DNA of 38,952 nt. It comes from Gammaproteobacteria bacterium. GTDB taxonomy: Bacteria > Pseudomonadota > Gammaproteobacteria > Pseudomonadales > Azotimanducaceae. Each line of letters starts with the position of its first letter. The stretch's first letter is position 1. The notes beneath the pieces were generated by a model. It ran no database searches, had not been told where the DNA came from, and worked only from the letters and a program-made list of their open reading frames with translations. Made by a program: the position numbers and the translations under genes. Positions 26,112 to 34,507 of the stretch are shown here, piece by piece. The stretch is from contig JAPOYI010000204.1 in assembly GCA_026706665.1 (NCBI GenBank), forward strand, positions 1 to 38,952, read 5' to 3'.

Positions 26112-26283
26112 TATCAAATTCTTACAGAAATTCAATTCGTGTGCCCTCGACTAAAGGCACTGCGTCCAACCGCCGGTGATTTGAGGTCGTGAAGCAAAAT
26201 TGTGTGACTTCGGAGTACGACATCCGCGATTGACGGGCCGGTCGACCGCCTGTCAATGCCCTCCGCCGGGCGTGGATCGTCCG

Positions 26284-27285
26284 CTACGGGACCATGAGTG
26301 ACCGAAAGAACGCCCCGTCGCGCACCGTGGCCTCTTCGAGGTCCGCACCCTTGAACAGGTGGTCTTCTCCCGCGTAGGTGTGGAACTCGTACGGGTGCGA
26401 CCGCAGGTAGAGTTCTTTCGCCAGGCGGGCCGCCCACATGTAGGCGGCGCCGCGGTCGCCGATCGCGTGGTGGATGATGATGGGTGCCTTGAGTTTCTCA
26501 AGGTAATCCAGGGGCTCGCCCTGTTCCCAGGCGAAGCGTCCGTCCAGGGCGGCCAGGTCCTCACGGAACTTGTCGATTACCTCCTTCGGGTGTTCGGCGC
26601 TGTCCGGGGCAAGCGGGTCCTTGTAGCGCGAGTAGTAAAACGACTGGTCCCATATGTCGCCGCCGACGCTGGACCACAGCGAGGCGCCCTTGACCGCATC
26701 GGTCGCCAGCAGTGCCCTGAGCGTGACCTCGCCGCCCATGGAGTGGCCCCACATGAAGACGTTCCGCAGATCGGCATCTTCGATGTCGGGGAGCGCTGCG
26801 ACCAGGCCGAGCACGTCCTCGGTGCAGTAGAGCGACTCGAGCATTCCATCGGTGAATTCGAACCCCTCGGAGTTGCTGTGGCCGCGATAGTCGGGCATGA
26901 CCACGAGAAACCCCATCGCCGTGTACAGTTCCGGAATCGCGCGGTAGTAGTCGCCCGGCCGCCAGTCGACGCCTTCCGCGGTAATGCCGTAGCGCGGAGG
27001 GTCCGAATGGTGGCCGTGGTTGGCGACGAGCACCGGGAAGCCGCCAGCCGGCTTTTCGCCTCGCGGCGTCGCGACGAGCGCGTGGACCTTCAATCCCGCC
27101 GAGATGTAGGAGACGAGGCGCGCGTCGAACGAGTCGCCGCCCTTGACGTCGTTCACGAATTCGAGGCGCGTGTCGAACGTCTTGGCCCGCAGTTCGTCGA
27201 TAGACAATGGCGGCGGCTTGGCGACGACCCCCACGGCGGTGAGCAAGGTGATGGCGATGCAGACCGCTTGGCGTTTGGTCAGCAT
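26284..27285 (-). CDS. Exported alpha/beta hydrolase
   Basis: The 333-aa protein starts with ATG at 27285 and has an N-terminal signal peptide (hydrophobic core ITLLTAVGVVA, likely cleavage after AK or nearby). The alpha/beta hydrolase fold is shown by VLVANHGHHSDPP (oxyanion region), VVMPDYRGHSNSEG, the nucleophile elbow GHSMGG with S182, D277 in IGDRG, and H309 in GEDHLF. This is a complete catalytic triad of the dienelactone-hydrolase or prolyl-oligopeptidase-like type. It should cleave an ester or peptide-like bond in the periplasm. It is the last gene of a minus-strand run with the sulfatase (65 bp) and the small secreted protein, and it precedes the TonB receptor. An exported esterase acting on a ligand taken up by that receptor is plausible but not proven. 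Confidence 0.85.
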   Translation of the reverse strand: MLTKRQAVCIAITLLTAVGVVAKPPPLSIDELRAKTFDTRLEFVNDVKGGDSFDARLVSYISAGLKVHALVATPRGEKPAGGFPVLVANHGHHSDPPRYGITAEGVDWRPGDYYRAIPELYTAMGFLVVMPDYRGHSNSEGFEFTDGMLESLYCTEDVLGLVAALPDIEDADLRNVFMWGHSMGGEVTLRALLATDAVKGASLWSSVGGDIWDQSFYYSRYKDPLAPDSAEHPKEVIDKFREDLAALDGRFAWEQGEPLDYLEKLKAPIIIHHAIGDRGAAYMWAARLAKELYLRSHPYEFHTYAGEDHLFKGADLEEATVRDGAFFRSLMVP

Positions 27286-27350
27286 GATGGGTAGATGGGT
27301 GGTTCGTTACGCTTGAGGTTACGCGAAAGGACTGTGCCGCGCGTGGTTGG

Positions 27351-28856
27351 TCAGTACTCAGGGTATTCCTGGTGGAGTTTCGTCGGAATGCCACCACCCT
27401 GATACACCGTGAGTTGCGGCTCGTTCAGGTTCGCCAGCAGGTGACCGAAGTACTCCGCCAGGAACTGATCGCGCACGCCCGAAAGCCGCGGTTCATCCAC
27501 CAGGTTGCGGAGTTCGTCCGGATCGTTCTCCAGGTCGTACAGGTCCAGCGGCTTTCGCGTCAGCGAGTCGACGGCCATCTTGTACCGCTCGGTGCGCGCC
27601 ATCGAGTACAGGTTCACCTCGCTGAAGACCACGCCCTTGCCCTGCTGCGCATCGGGAGCGTCTGGACCGGTCTCGATCTTCGGAAGCAATGAAAGTCCTC
27701 GGTCGACTCCAAGACGGCCGGCACCCGCGGCGTCAAGCAAGGTTGAACAGACGTCGAAGTGGTCCGTCAGGCCGCGCGCGGTCCAGGGTCCGGTTCCACC
27801 CGGTGGTCTCACGATCAGCGGCACGTTCAGCGCGCCCTCATAGAACACCGACTTCTGGCAAAACCGGTGATCGCCGAGCATTTCGCCGTGGTCGGAGGTA
27901 TAGACGATCCATGTATTGTCCAGCAGACCCTTTTGCTCGAGAGACTGAAACACGATACTGATCGCGTGGTCGTCGAACGCGACCTTGGCGTAGTAGTGGC
28001 TCTTTAGCGTTCCGCCCTGGGACTCGGTCATGTCCTCGAGCCCTCTTCGCGCGAACATCCTCCTGATCTGGGGCGATATGGGCTCGGCCGGCCGTTCCAT
28101 GATCGCCAGGGGCATATCCTGCGGATCGAACATGTCCCTGTATCTCGCCGGCGCGTCGAACGGCGGATGCGGCCCCATCAGGCAGACCTGCAGGTAGAAC
28201 GGCCGGTCGTCCGCATAGCTTCGTACCCACTCCGACGCCGTGTTGGCGATATACATGTCGATGTGCTCATCCTCCTCGAGGAGGTTGGGCAGGTGTTCCC
28301 ACGGTCGGAGCAGTCCCGTGCTCTGCCCGAGCCTGAAGTTGCGCGCGCAGTCCTCGTAGACCTGCAGCTTTCCTCTTTCGGCCAGAAAGTCCGTGTAGTA
28401 ACAGCGGTGGGTGGCCGAGGGGATCGTGTCCTTGATCTCGTGGGCGAACTCGTATCCCCAGTCGTGCAGTCCCGAAGCGTGGTCGCGCGTGTGGCCGTCA
28501 TCGGCCTGGTACAGCCGGAAGTGCGTCTTGCCGATCACGGCGGTGCAATACCCGGCGTCCCGGATGTTCCGCACGTGACTCGGCCCGTGGCGGTCCGCCT
28601 CGGTGCGATTCCCCCAGGCGCCGTGCTCGTTGACGTAGAGGCCCGTGATCAACGAAGCCCGTGCCGGCATGCACAGCGGCGAGTTCGTGTTGCAGCTTCG
28701 GAAAGTCACGCCCTCGGCGGCCAGGCCATCCAGGTTCGGTGTTCGAACCACCGGGTTTCCGACACAACCGAGCGCGTCGCCCCGATGCTGATCGGAGAAG
28801 ATCAGGACGATGTTGGGCCTATTCGGCACAGTACGGTTCTTCCAGGCGCCGGACAT
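27351..28856 (-). CDS. Type I sulfatase (phosphonate monoester hydrolase-like)
   Basis: The 501-aa protein starts with ATG at 28856. It has the N-terminal metal motif IFSDQHRGD (D22-Q23), then the sulfatase signature LCMPARASLITGLY with C62-x-P-x-R, the residue converted to formylglycine, and VYTSDHGEMLGDH with the second metal-site pair. The DQ rather than DD at the first site and the absence of a signal peptide resemble the phosphonate monoester hydrolase / cytosolic sulfatase branch rather than exported arylsulfatases. It would hydrolyse a sulfate ester (or phosphonate monoester) in the cytoplasm, and it needs a formylglycine-generating enzyme or anSME encoded elsewhere. It lies 32 bp after the small secreted protein and 65 bp before the exported hydrolase on the same strand. 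Confidence 0.9.
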   Translation of the reverse strand: MSGAWKNRTVPNRPNIVLIFSDQHRGDALGCVGNPVVRTPNLDGLAAEGVTFRSCNTNSPLCMPARASLITGLYVNEHGAWGNRTEADRHGPSHVRNIRDAGYCTAVIGKTHFRLYQADDGHTRDHASGLHDWGYEFAHEIKDTIPSATHRCYYTDFLAERGKLQVYEDCARNFRLGQSTGLLRPWEHLPNLLEEDEHIDMYIANTASEWVRSYADDRPFYLQVCLMGPHPPFDAPARYRDMFDPQDMPLAIMERPAEPISPQIRRMFARRGLEDMTESQGGTLKSHYYAKVAFDDHAISIVFQSLEQKGLLDNTWIVYTSDHGEMLGDHRFCQKSVFYEGALNVPLIVRPPGGTGPWTARGLTDHFDVCSTLLDAAGAGRLGVDRGLSLLPKIETGPDAPDAQQGKGVVFSEVNLYSMARTERYKMAVDSLTRKPLDLYDLENDPDELRNLVDEPRLSGVRDQFLAEYFGHLLANLNEPQLTVYQGGGIPTKLHQEYPEY

Positions 28857-28888
28857 GCGGGAGTCGAAAGGAAACCTGGTATCTGCCG

Positions 28889-29362
28889 CTATCTCGCGCC
28901 ACGCCGCGTCCCAAACTCAGTCTCGGGATGTCGCGCCATACCTCGTAGCCGACTCCGCAGCTCGGCGGCATCACCGATCCTGACGTTGAGATGAAGCCGA
29001 AACGCGCCCGTGTCGTCGGTGATGGTGGCCGAGGCGGCGGCGTCGCCGAGGAAGGACAACCCGGGCTCCGCCTGCACGACCCAGCGTTCGTCCCCGGCCT
29101 TCGTCAGGTACAGCGACCGCAACGTGTAGACGTCCTCGTGGCGGGTTACCGACAACACGACACGGTGCCCCTCAGCGGACGGCGACTCCAACAACGCCTC
29201 GGACATGCGGCCCAACCCGACCAGCAGCCGCGGCGTGAAGACGCGCTCGCCGTTGCGTTCGACTTCGAGGTCGACCAGCGCAGCGTCGGGCATGCCGGGT
29301 TTCGCAGCGAGTGGCAGCGAGGCGAGAAGTGTGAGGACGACGGCGGCGTTGCGGGCGTTCAT
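28889..29362 (-). CDS. Small exported protein of unknown function
   Basis: The frame is open further upstream, but ATG 29362 begins a clear signal peptide (AAVVLTLLASLPLAAKP), giving 157 aa. The mature part is a beta-rich sequence with VDLEVERNGERVFTPRLLVG, VVLSVTRHEDVYTLRSLYL and LHLNVRIGDAAELRSRLRG. I do not recognise a family. It is the first gene of the run with the sulfatase and hydrolase, and it is divergent from the PLP decarboxylase 208 bp away. A periplasmic accessory role is possible, but nothing specific can be said. Confidence 0.65.
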   Translation of the reverse strand: MNARNAAVVLTLLASLPLAAKPGMPDAALVDLEVERNGERVFTPRLLVGLGRMSEALLESPSAEGHRVVLSVTRHEDVYTLRSLYLTKAGDERWVVQAEPGLSFLGDAAASATITDDTGAFRLHLNVRIGDAAELRSRLRGMARHPETEFGTRRGAR

Positions 29363-29558
29363 TCGAATCAACCAAGTGACTGGCGGAATCTGCAATCCTA
29401 GCGGTTTCCGTACCAGGTGGGTGTGATCCTCCTGCCACACGCATGCCATGCAATCCGTCGGTGCACTCCCCTGCATCTGGAAAGCGGACCCAGGTGGTGA
29501 TATCTCCTTGCGCGTCAAGGTAACCTTTCTACGAGGCATCGGGACGCGAACAGCGTCG

Positions 29559-29565
29559 AAGGAGG
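29559..29565 (+). promoter_or_regulatory. Ribosome binding site that fixes the decarboxylase start
   Basis: AAGGAGG is followed by five bases and GTG 29571. The reading frame is open to 29448 or earlier, but the upstream part has no family similarity. This near-perfect Shine-Dalgarno sequence makes GTG 29571 the likely start. Confidence 0.8.
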
Positions 29566-29570
29566 TTGGC

Positions 29571-31001
29571 GTGCGGGGTGACGACCTTGGCGTCTTGCGC
29601 ATGACCCCGGGGGCGATGCGGCGGCTGGCCCGCAAAGCGACGGAAGCACTTATCGACCGCATCGAAGGTTTGGGCGACGAGAGACCCTGGGACGGAGATT
29701 TCCGCGAAGTGCTGGCTGGCCGGCTGGCGGCCCCGCCCCCCGAACGCGGCCGGCCCGCGGAGGAGGTTCTGGATCAGGCCCTGCGCGACGTGCTCCCGTA
29801 CGCGGCGCGGCTCGATCATCCCCGGTTCTTTGGTTTCGTTCCCTCGGCACCGACCTGGCCCGGCGTCGTGGCGGACTACCTTGCCGCCGGCTTCAACATC
29901 AACTCGTGCACATGGCTCGTGTCGAGCGGAACCGGCCAACTGGAACTCGTCGTGGTGGACTGGATACGGGACTGGATCGGCTATCCGGAGACCGCTGGCG
30001 GACTGCTAACGAGCGGCGGTTCCGGGGCGAGCGTCGAAGCGCTCGTGGCGGCGAGGGAAGCGGCGGGGCACCCGGAACGGCCCGCCGTCTACATGAGCGA
30101 CCAAAGTCACAGCGCGCTGTGGCGGGCGGCCCTGATCGCCGGCGTCCGTCGGGAACACATCCCGCTGGTGCCCTCCGGCGACGACTTCCGCATCGACATG
30201 GCGGAGTTGCGCCGCTGCGTGGCCGACGACCGCGCCGATGGACTGCAACCCATCGCGGTGTGCGCGAATGCGGGAGCGACCGGCACGGGCGTCATCGACC
30301 CACTGGCGCCGATGTCGGATTTCTGCGAACGCGAAAGCGTCTGGCTGCATGCGGATGCCGCCTACGGCGGATTCGCCCTGGTGACAGAGGACGGCAAGGA
30401 ACTGCTGGATGGCATCGAGAGGGCGGATTCTGTAGGCCTGGACGCGCACAAGTGGTTCTTCCAGCCCTACGAGGCGGGCGCGCTCATGGTGAAGGACGTC
30501 AAGCACCTCGAAAACGCGTTCGGGATTGCCAACGATGTCCTGCAGGACACCGTGTGGGGCGCCAACCACCCGAACTTCGCGGACCGCGGGCTGCAGCTGA
30601 GCCGGGCGGCACGCGCGCTGAAGATATGGATGTCGGTCCAGACATTCGGAATGGCCGCTATTCGCGCGGCGGTTGAGAAAGGACTGGATCTGGCGCGTCG
30701 CGCAGAGGCCTACATCGAGGCGAATCCGATTCTGGAGTTGATGACGCCGGTGTCGCTCGGCATCGTCTGCTTCCGGGTGAATCCCGGCGACGGGCGCGAC
30801 GAGGAGATCCTGGACGACGTCAATCGGGTCGTACTGGCGCGCGTGTTCTGGGACGACCTGGCGTTCTTCTCGTCGACATCGTTGAAGGGAGTGTTCTCGC
30901 TGCGGATGTGCATCATCAATCACACGACGACGTGGGAGGACGTGTGCACGACGCTCGACCTCGTGGCGCGGCTCGGGCGGGAAGCGTTGGCGGGCAGGTG
31001 A
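29571..31001 (+). CDS. Group II PLP-dependent amino-acid decarboxylase
   Basis: The protein is 476 aa from the GTG at 29571. It belongs to the aromatic-L-amino-acid / glutamate decarboxylase superfamily (group II, fold type I). It shows HPRFFGFVPS, GLLTSGGSGASVEALVAAR, SDQSHSALWRAALIAG, LHADAAYGGFA with D262 contacting the pyridine nitrogen, and the PLP lysine K294 in LDAHKWFFQPYEAG. NPNFADRGLQLSR-like and FSLRMCIINHTTTWED blocks close the domain. It would decarboxylate an aromatic or related amino acid in the cytosol. The family also includes aldehyde synthases and cysteine-sulfinate decarboxylases, which would fit a sulfur theme, but no residue I can see settles this. It is divergent from the sulfatase operon and convergent with the zinc operon. 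Confidence 0.88.
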   Translation: MRGDDLGVLRMTPGAMRRLARKATEALIDRIEGLGDERPWDGDFREVLAGRLAAPPPERGRPAEEVLDQALRDVLPYAARLDHPRFFGFVPSAPTWPGVVADYLAAGFNINSCTWLVSSGTGQLELVVVDWIRDWIGYPETAGGLLTSGGSGASVEALVAAREAAGHPERPAVYMSDQSHSALWRAALIAGVRREHIPLVPSGDDFRIDMAELRRCVADDRADGLQPIAVCANAGATGTGVIDPLAPMSDFCERESVWLHADAAYGGFALVTEDGKELLDGIERADSVGLDAHKWFFQPYEAGALMVKDVKHLENAFGIANDVLQDTVWGANHPNFADRGLQLSRAARALKIWMSVQTFGMAAIRAAVEKGLDLARRAEAYIEANPILELMTPVSLGIVCFRVNPGDGRDEEILDDVNRVVLARVFWDDLAFFSSTSLKGVFSLRMCIINHTTTWEDVCTTLDLVARLGREALAGR

Positions 31002-31041
31002 AGCAGCCGGGCAACCAGGTTCCTGCCGGACCGGCTCCGCC

Positions 31042-31554
31042 TCAGTACTGGTACGCCTCGATCCCCTCCCCCTCCATCGAATAACCCGCTTCCACGAAGT
31101 CGGAGGCAAAGCGTTCGATCCCGAGTTTGCCGGTGACCCATACGGGGTCCCAGATGCTGTCGATCTCTACCGGTTCCTCGAACTTGACGTGGACGATCTG
31201 GTTCGGTGGCGGCGGGGGAACGTGGATGCAGGCGCCGAAGTAAGGAACGAGCAGGGAACTCGTGACCTTTCCCTCGACGAGGTCGAGGGGAACCATGTAA
31301 CCGGGGATCTTCACCATCTGGCCGTTGAGTTCGGGCACGATGCCAGCGGGGATCTGGAAGTTGTCGAAGGAGGGAATGGCAGTGTGATCGAGCCACGAGG
31401 ATGCGGGGGGTTCCTGGTCGGGAGGCAGCAGGTCCTGCCATTCCAGTTCCCGTACGTCGGTGCCCTTTTCGGCGGTTGCTGCCAGGGCAACTGCGGCGAG
31501 GATCAGCCAGAGAAAGCGGCGTGCCAAAGAAGCCTCCTTGTCGATGGCGGGCAT
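31042..31554 (-). CDS. DUF3299 lipid/zinc-operon protein (ZrgE/PA4066-like)
   Basis: The protein is 170 aa from ATG 31554, with AAGGGA upstream. The frame is open further left but overlaps the permease gene. A signal peptide covers the first 25-30 residues (RRFLWLILAAVALAATA). The mature part has the DUF3299 pattern: WQDLLPP, LNGQMVKIPGYMVPLDL, SLLVPYFGACIHVPPPPPNQIV and VWVTGKLGIERF. This family is regularly the last gene of operons with a DUF2796 protein and a MacB-like ABC pair, as in Pseudomonas PA4063-PA4066 and the Vibrio zrg genes. It is periplasmic, and its molecular role is not established. It begins 46 bp after the permease stop. Confidence 0.82.
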   Translation of the reverse strand: MPAIDKEASLARRFLWLILAAVALAATAEKGTDVRELEWQDLLPPDQEPPASSWLDHTAIPSFDNFQIPAGIVPELNGQMVKIPGYMVPLDLVEGKVTSSLLVPYFGACIHVPPPPPNQIVHVKFEEPVEIDSIWDPVWVTGKLGIERFASDFVEAGYSMEGEGIEAYQY

Positions 31555-31600
31555 TGTGTCCCTTAACATGCGTCGCGGCAATGCCGACGCGGAACTGGTC

Positions 31601-32863
31601 TCAGGTTCGGATCGAGAGACCGTCGGCGAGCGAGAAGCGGTAGGCGCGCCAGGCTGGTAGTGCGGCAATCACTCCGGCCGCAATCGTGACCACGACCACT
31701 ACGGCGCCGTCGAACCAGCCCGGCGGGCCCGGGGCGAGGTAGAGCCCGAAACGCTCCAGCACTAACGGACGGGCAGCGAACATGCCCGCATGGATCGCCG
31801 TCACGCCGGCGACGGCGGCCGTTCCGGCGAGGATGATCGCCTCAGCGACCAGGAGCCCGAATACCATCCCCGGCCCAGCGCCCATGGAGCGCAGCACGGC
31901 CATTTCCCGGCGCCGTTCAGCGAGACTCGTCAGGAGCGTCGTCAGCAGACCCACGAGGCCCGCAGCGATCACGAACGCGCTGACGCCGAGGAGCGCCGTT
32001 TCCGCGACGCCGACCAGTTCCCAGAGCTGCTGCAGCGTCACGCCCGGAACGATTGCCATCAGCGGTTCGCGCTGGTACTCGTTGATGAAGCGCTGAAGGC
32101 TGAACACCATCAGGCGCGACTCGAGGCCGACGATGCAGGCCGTGACCGCGTCGGGCTCGAGTGCGCCCGCGACAGTACCCGTGGCGTCGACACTCTGCCC
32201 CGCATACTGGCGCGGGTCGGCCGCGTGGATCGCCTCTATGCCCGCCAGGGCGACATGCACGGTCCGGTCCACGGGCGTCCCGGTGCGGCGCAGGATGCCG
32301 GTGACCAGGAACGGCAGTTCGTCGTGATGCTCGAAGCTCACGTCGCCGATGCCATGGGAGACGATGATGCGGTCGCCGACCGCGTAGCCGAGTGCATTCG
32401 CGACGTCCGCGCCGAGCACGGCGTCGTTCACCCGGGTAAAGACCTCGCCTTCCGCGAACTCGATACTCTGTTCGCGCCCGAAGCGGTAATGGGTGAAGTA
32501 GCCCGAGTCCGTGCCGAGCACCCGGAACCCGCGGTGCGCGTCGCCGAGGGAGATGGGTATGGTCCACGCGACCTCCGTCCGGGCGGCGATCTGACCGTAG
32601 CTGTGCCAGGAGATGTTGTTCGTGGCGTCGCCGATGCGGAACACGGAGTACAGGAGGAGGTTGATCGGCCCGCTGCGTGCGCCGACGATGAGGTCCGCAC
32701 CGGAGATGGTGCTGGTGAAACTGGCCCGCGCCTCGGTCCGCAGGCGGTCGACGCCGATCAGGAGGGCGACGCTCACCGCCACCGAAAGCACGGTCAGGCC
32801 CGCCGTCAGGCGCCGGTTGGCGAGACTCCGGAAGGCAAGCGAGACGAGCACCCTACCCCGCAT
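31601..32863 (-). CDS. FtsX-like ABC transporter permease (zinc-uptake operon)
   Basis: The protein is 420 aa from ATG 32863, which lies inside the 3' end of the ATPase gene (11-bp overlap), so translation is coupled. It has the MacB/FtsX layout: one N-terminal membrane helix (LTVLSVAVSVALLIG), a large periplasmic domain (about 45-255, with ADLIVGARSGPINLLLYSVF typical of the family), and three C-terminal helices ending in VIAALPAWRAYRFSLADGL. It pairs with the ATPase at 32853. In related Vibrio and Pseudomonas operons the pair supports zinc acquisition under zinc limitation, though FtsX-type permeases are normally exporters or mechanotransmitters, so direct import is not assured. It sits in the inner membrane. 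Confidence 0.88.
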   Translation of the reverse strand: MRGRVLVSLAFRSLANRRLTAGLTVLSVAVSVALLIGVDRLRTEARASFTSTISGADLIVGARSGPINLLLYSVFRIGDATNNISWHSYGQIAARTEVAWTIPISLGDAHRGFRVLGTDSGYFTHYRFGREQSIEFAEGEVFTRVNDAVLGADVANALGYAVGDRIIVSHGIGDVSFEHHDELPFLVTGILRRTGTPVDRTVHVALAGIEAIHAADPRQYAGQSVDATGTVAGALEPDAVTACIVGLESRLMVFSLQRFINEYQREPLMAIVPGVTLQQLWELVGVAETALLGVSAFVIAAGLVGLLTTLLTSLAERRREMAVLRSMGAGPGMVFGLLVAEAIILAGTAAVAGVTAIHAGMFAARPLVLERFGLYLAPGPPGWFDGAVVVVVTIAAGVIAALPAWRAYRFSLADGLSIRT

Positions 32864-33575
32864 CGTCAGCCTCCATGGGCGCCTGGTTGATGGCTTCGAT
32901 GGACACGCTGCGGTCGAACGACGGCGCCAGGGCCGCGTCATGGCTGACGAAGATGACGGTGCTGCCCGCCGCCGTGCACTCGTCCACGAGCAGATCCACG
33001 AACTTGAGGCGCGTATTCGCATCGAGGGCGGAGGTCGGTTCGTCCGCGATCACGAGCGCGGGACGGCCGATGAGCGCCCGCGCCACCGCGACCCGCTGCT
33101 GCTGCCCGATGCTGAGTTCAGTGACCTGGCGCCCCCGGAGCGCCTCGCTCGCAAAACCCAGCCGCCCCAATAGCCGCAGCGCCTCCTGCCGCGGCGACCC
33201 GGCAGATTCGATAGCCGCTTCCGCACGGGCGCCGGAGAACCGACAGGGCAGTACCACGTTGTCCACCATGGAGAGATACGGCAGGAGGTTGAACATCTGG
33301 AACACGAACCCGATGTGGTCGGCGCGGAACCGGTCCCGCGCCGCGGCGCCGAGTTCTCCGAGCGACGCACCGAGGACCTCCACCGTACCTTCGCCCGGGG
33401 TCAGGATGCCGCCCACAATGCCGAGCAGCGTGCTCTTGCCGCTGCCGCTCGGGCCTTCGAGAAACAGGCTCTCTCCGCGGGATACCGCGAATTCAGCGAC
33501 ATCGATGACGGGCTCGCCCGCGCGATAGCCGAATGTGGCATTCGCCAGCCGTACCGCTGGCGGTTCGGTCGTCAC
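32853..33575 (-). CDS. ABC transporter ATP-binding protein (zinc-uptake operon)
   Basis: The 240-aa ATPase starts with GTG 33575, overlapping the stop of the upstream gene as GTGA. It has Walker A GPSGSGKST, Q-loop FVFQMFNLLPYL, signature ELSIGQQQRVAVARAL, Walker B LVIADEPTSALD and the H-loop VIFVSHD, all intact. It is of the LolD/MacB type that serves FtsX-like permeases. It would power the membrane protein encoded next to it. Its position between the His-rich DUF2796 gene and the permease identifies the operon as the zinc-limitation type. Confidence 0.93.
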   Translation of the reverse strand: MTTEPPAVRLANATFGYRAGEPVIDVAEFAVSRGESLFLEGPSGSGKSTLLGIVGGILTPGEGTVEVLGASLGELGAAARDRFRADHIGFVFQMFNLLPYLSMVDNVVLPCRFSGARAEAAIESAGSPRQEALRLLGRLGFASEALRGRQVTELSIGQQQRVAVARALIGRPALVIADEPTSALDANTRLKFVDLLVDECTAAGSTVIFVSHDAALAPSFDRSVSIEAINQAPMEADDAG

Positions 33576-34285
33576 CCCCCGAACAGGCCGCGGAGGTCCA
33601 CCCGCGGCGAATCGCGCTCCGGCGACTCCGCGACGGCGCCCCCCGGGCCGACCGCTCGAAATTCAACCTCCGACAGGCGTTCAAACGACTCGAAGGCCAT
33701 AACGTCCAGGGAGTTCAAGCGATCCGGATGGTCGCAGGTGTAGCGGATGTCGAGGGTGACATCGACATGCTGCTCGTCGGCGTCATGGTCATCGTGGTCG
33801 TGGTCGCCGTCAGTCTCGTGGGCGTGGTCGCCATCAGCATCATGGGCATGGTGTTCCTCCGCGTGTCGATCCTCGTGAGCGTCGTGCTCCGCAGCCTCGT
33901 CGTCGTGTTCTTCCTCCTCCGCAGAGGGCGCGTCCCAATCGATATCCAACTCGACCACCGTGCACTGGGCGTCAGCCTGCAGAAGAACGAGGTTCCCCGG
34001 ATCGTCGAGCAGGACGGTCGCTGCTGCCACGGCCTCGCGGTCCTGCTCATCGCGCGGCGCGCGCTCGAAACCGACCAGGTTGTACATGGGGCTAACGAAG
34101 TTCACGACGACGTTCGATCCCTCCACCGCCAACTCGATCTCGGCCGTGCCGTGTTCGTGCGTTCCATGTGAAGTCTCCGCTGCGGTCACGCCGACCGTCC
34201 CGCACGTGAGAACCAGTGCGGCCGCAGTAGCGCAAAACCCGCGCGGTGTCGCATCGGGCAACCTGTCTCCGTTATTGATAACCAT
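33572..34285 (-). CDS. zrgA: His-rich periplasmic zinc-binding protein, DUF2796 (ZrgA-like)
   Basis: The protein has about 237 aa with an N-terminal signal peptide (GFCATAAALVLTCGTVGVTAA). An early HGTHEHGTAEIELAVEG block and FVSPMYNLVGFERAP mark DUF2796. They are followed by a long linker of alternating His, Asp and Glu (about residues 127-175) that should bind zinc, and a C-terminal beta domain with YTCDHPDRLNSL. ZrgA and PA4063 are the known relatives and are needed or induced for zinc acquisition. ATG 34285 has no ribosome site and its first codons lie in a dyad. TTG 34261, with GGAG five bases upstream, leaves the signal peptide intact and may be the true start. It heads the four-gene operon, with a GTGA overlap to the ATPase. 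Confidence 0.85.
   Translation of the reverse strand: MVINNGDRLPDATPRGFCATAAALVLTCGTVGVTAAETSHGTHEHGTAEIELAVEGSNVVVNFVSPMYNLVGFERAPRDEQDREAVAAATVLLDDPGNLVLLQADAQCTVVELDIDWDAPSAEEEEHDDEAAEHDAHEDRHAEEHHAHDADGDHAHETDGDHDHDDHDADEQHVDVTLDIRYTCDHPDRLNSLDVMAFESFERLSEVEFRAVGPGGAVAESPERDSPRVDLRGLFGG
34271..34282. promoter_or_regulatory. Zur-like dyad at the start of the zinc operon
   Basis: GTTATTGATAAC is a near-perfect inverted repeat (GTTAT, two bases, ATAAC). The half-sites match the gammaproteobacterial Zur box, but the usual spacer is three bases, so the match is partial. It lies 9 bp upstream of TTG 34261, the alternative start of the His-rich gene. Confidence 0.45.
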
Positions 34286-34507
34286 TGGTTTTTTTGGTGT
34301 GCCTGACCGGCGGAGTCTAACAGGGCGCGCTGCGCAAGTGGCGGCGCGGCGGAGTTTTGTTCGCCCTCCCATCACCGGTGTACCGGGTCCTGGAGTCCTG
34401 TGTCGTCGAGACGTTGCGCGCCAAGCCGCTGCCTCGGCATCATTCGTCCAGGACCCGGCGGCGCCCCGCCGCATTCGACTGGAGCTCGCCGACATGAAAC
34501 AGCCAAG

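Larger units (their letters stand above)
25954..26283. other. 330-bp intergenic regulatory region
   Basis: This lies upstream of the TonB receptor and downstream of the alpha/beta hydrolase. It holds the receptor promoter, shared element C, a 16-bp AT-rich palindrome and an unusually AT-rich stretch at 26091-26140. No gene and no clear terminator are seen for the hydrolase transcript. Confidence 0.6.

Noticed and set aside
29448-29570. Start of the decarboxylase at the far upstream codon
   Set aside because: No ribosome site there, and AAGGAGG is placed correctly for GTG 29571.
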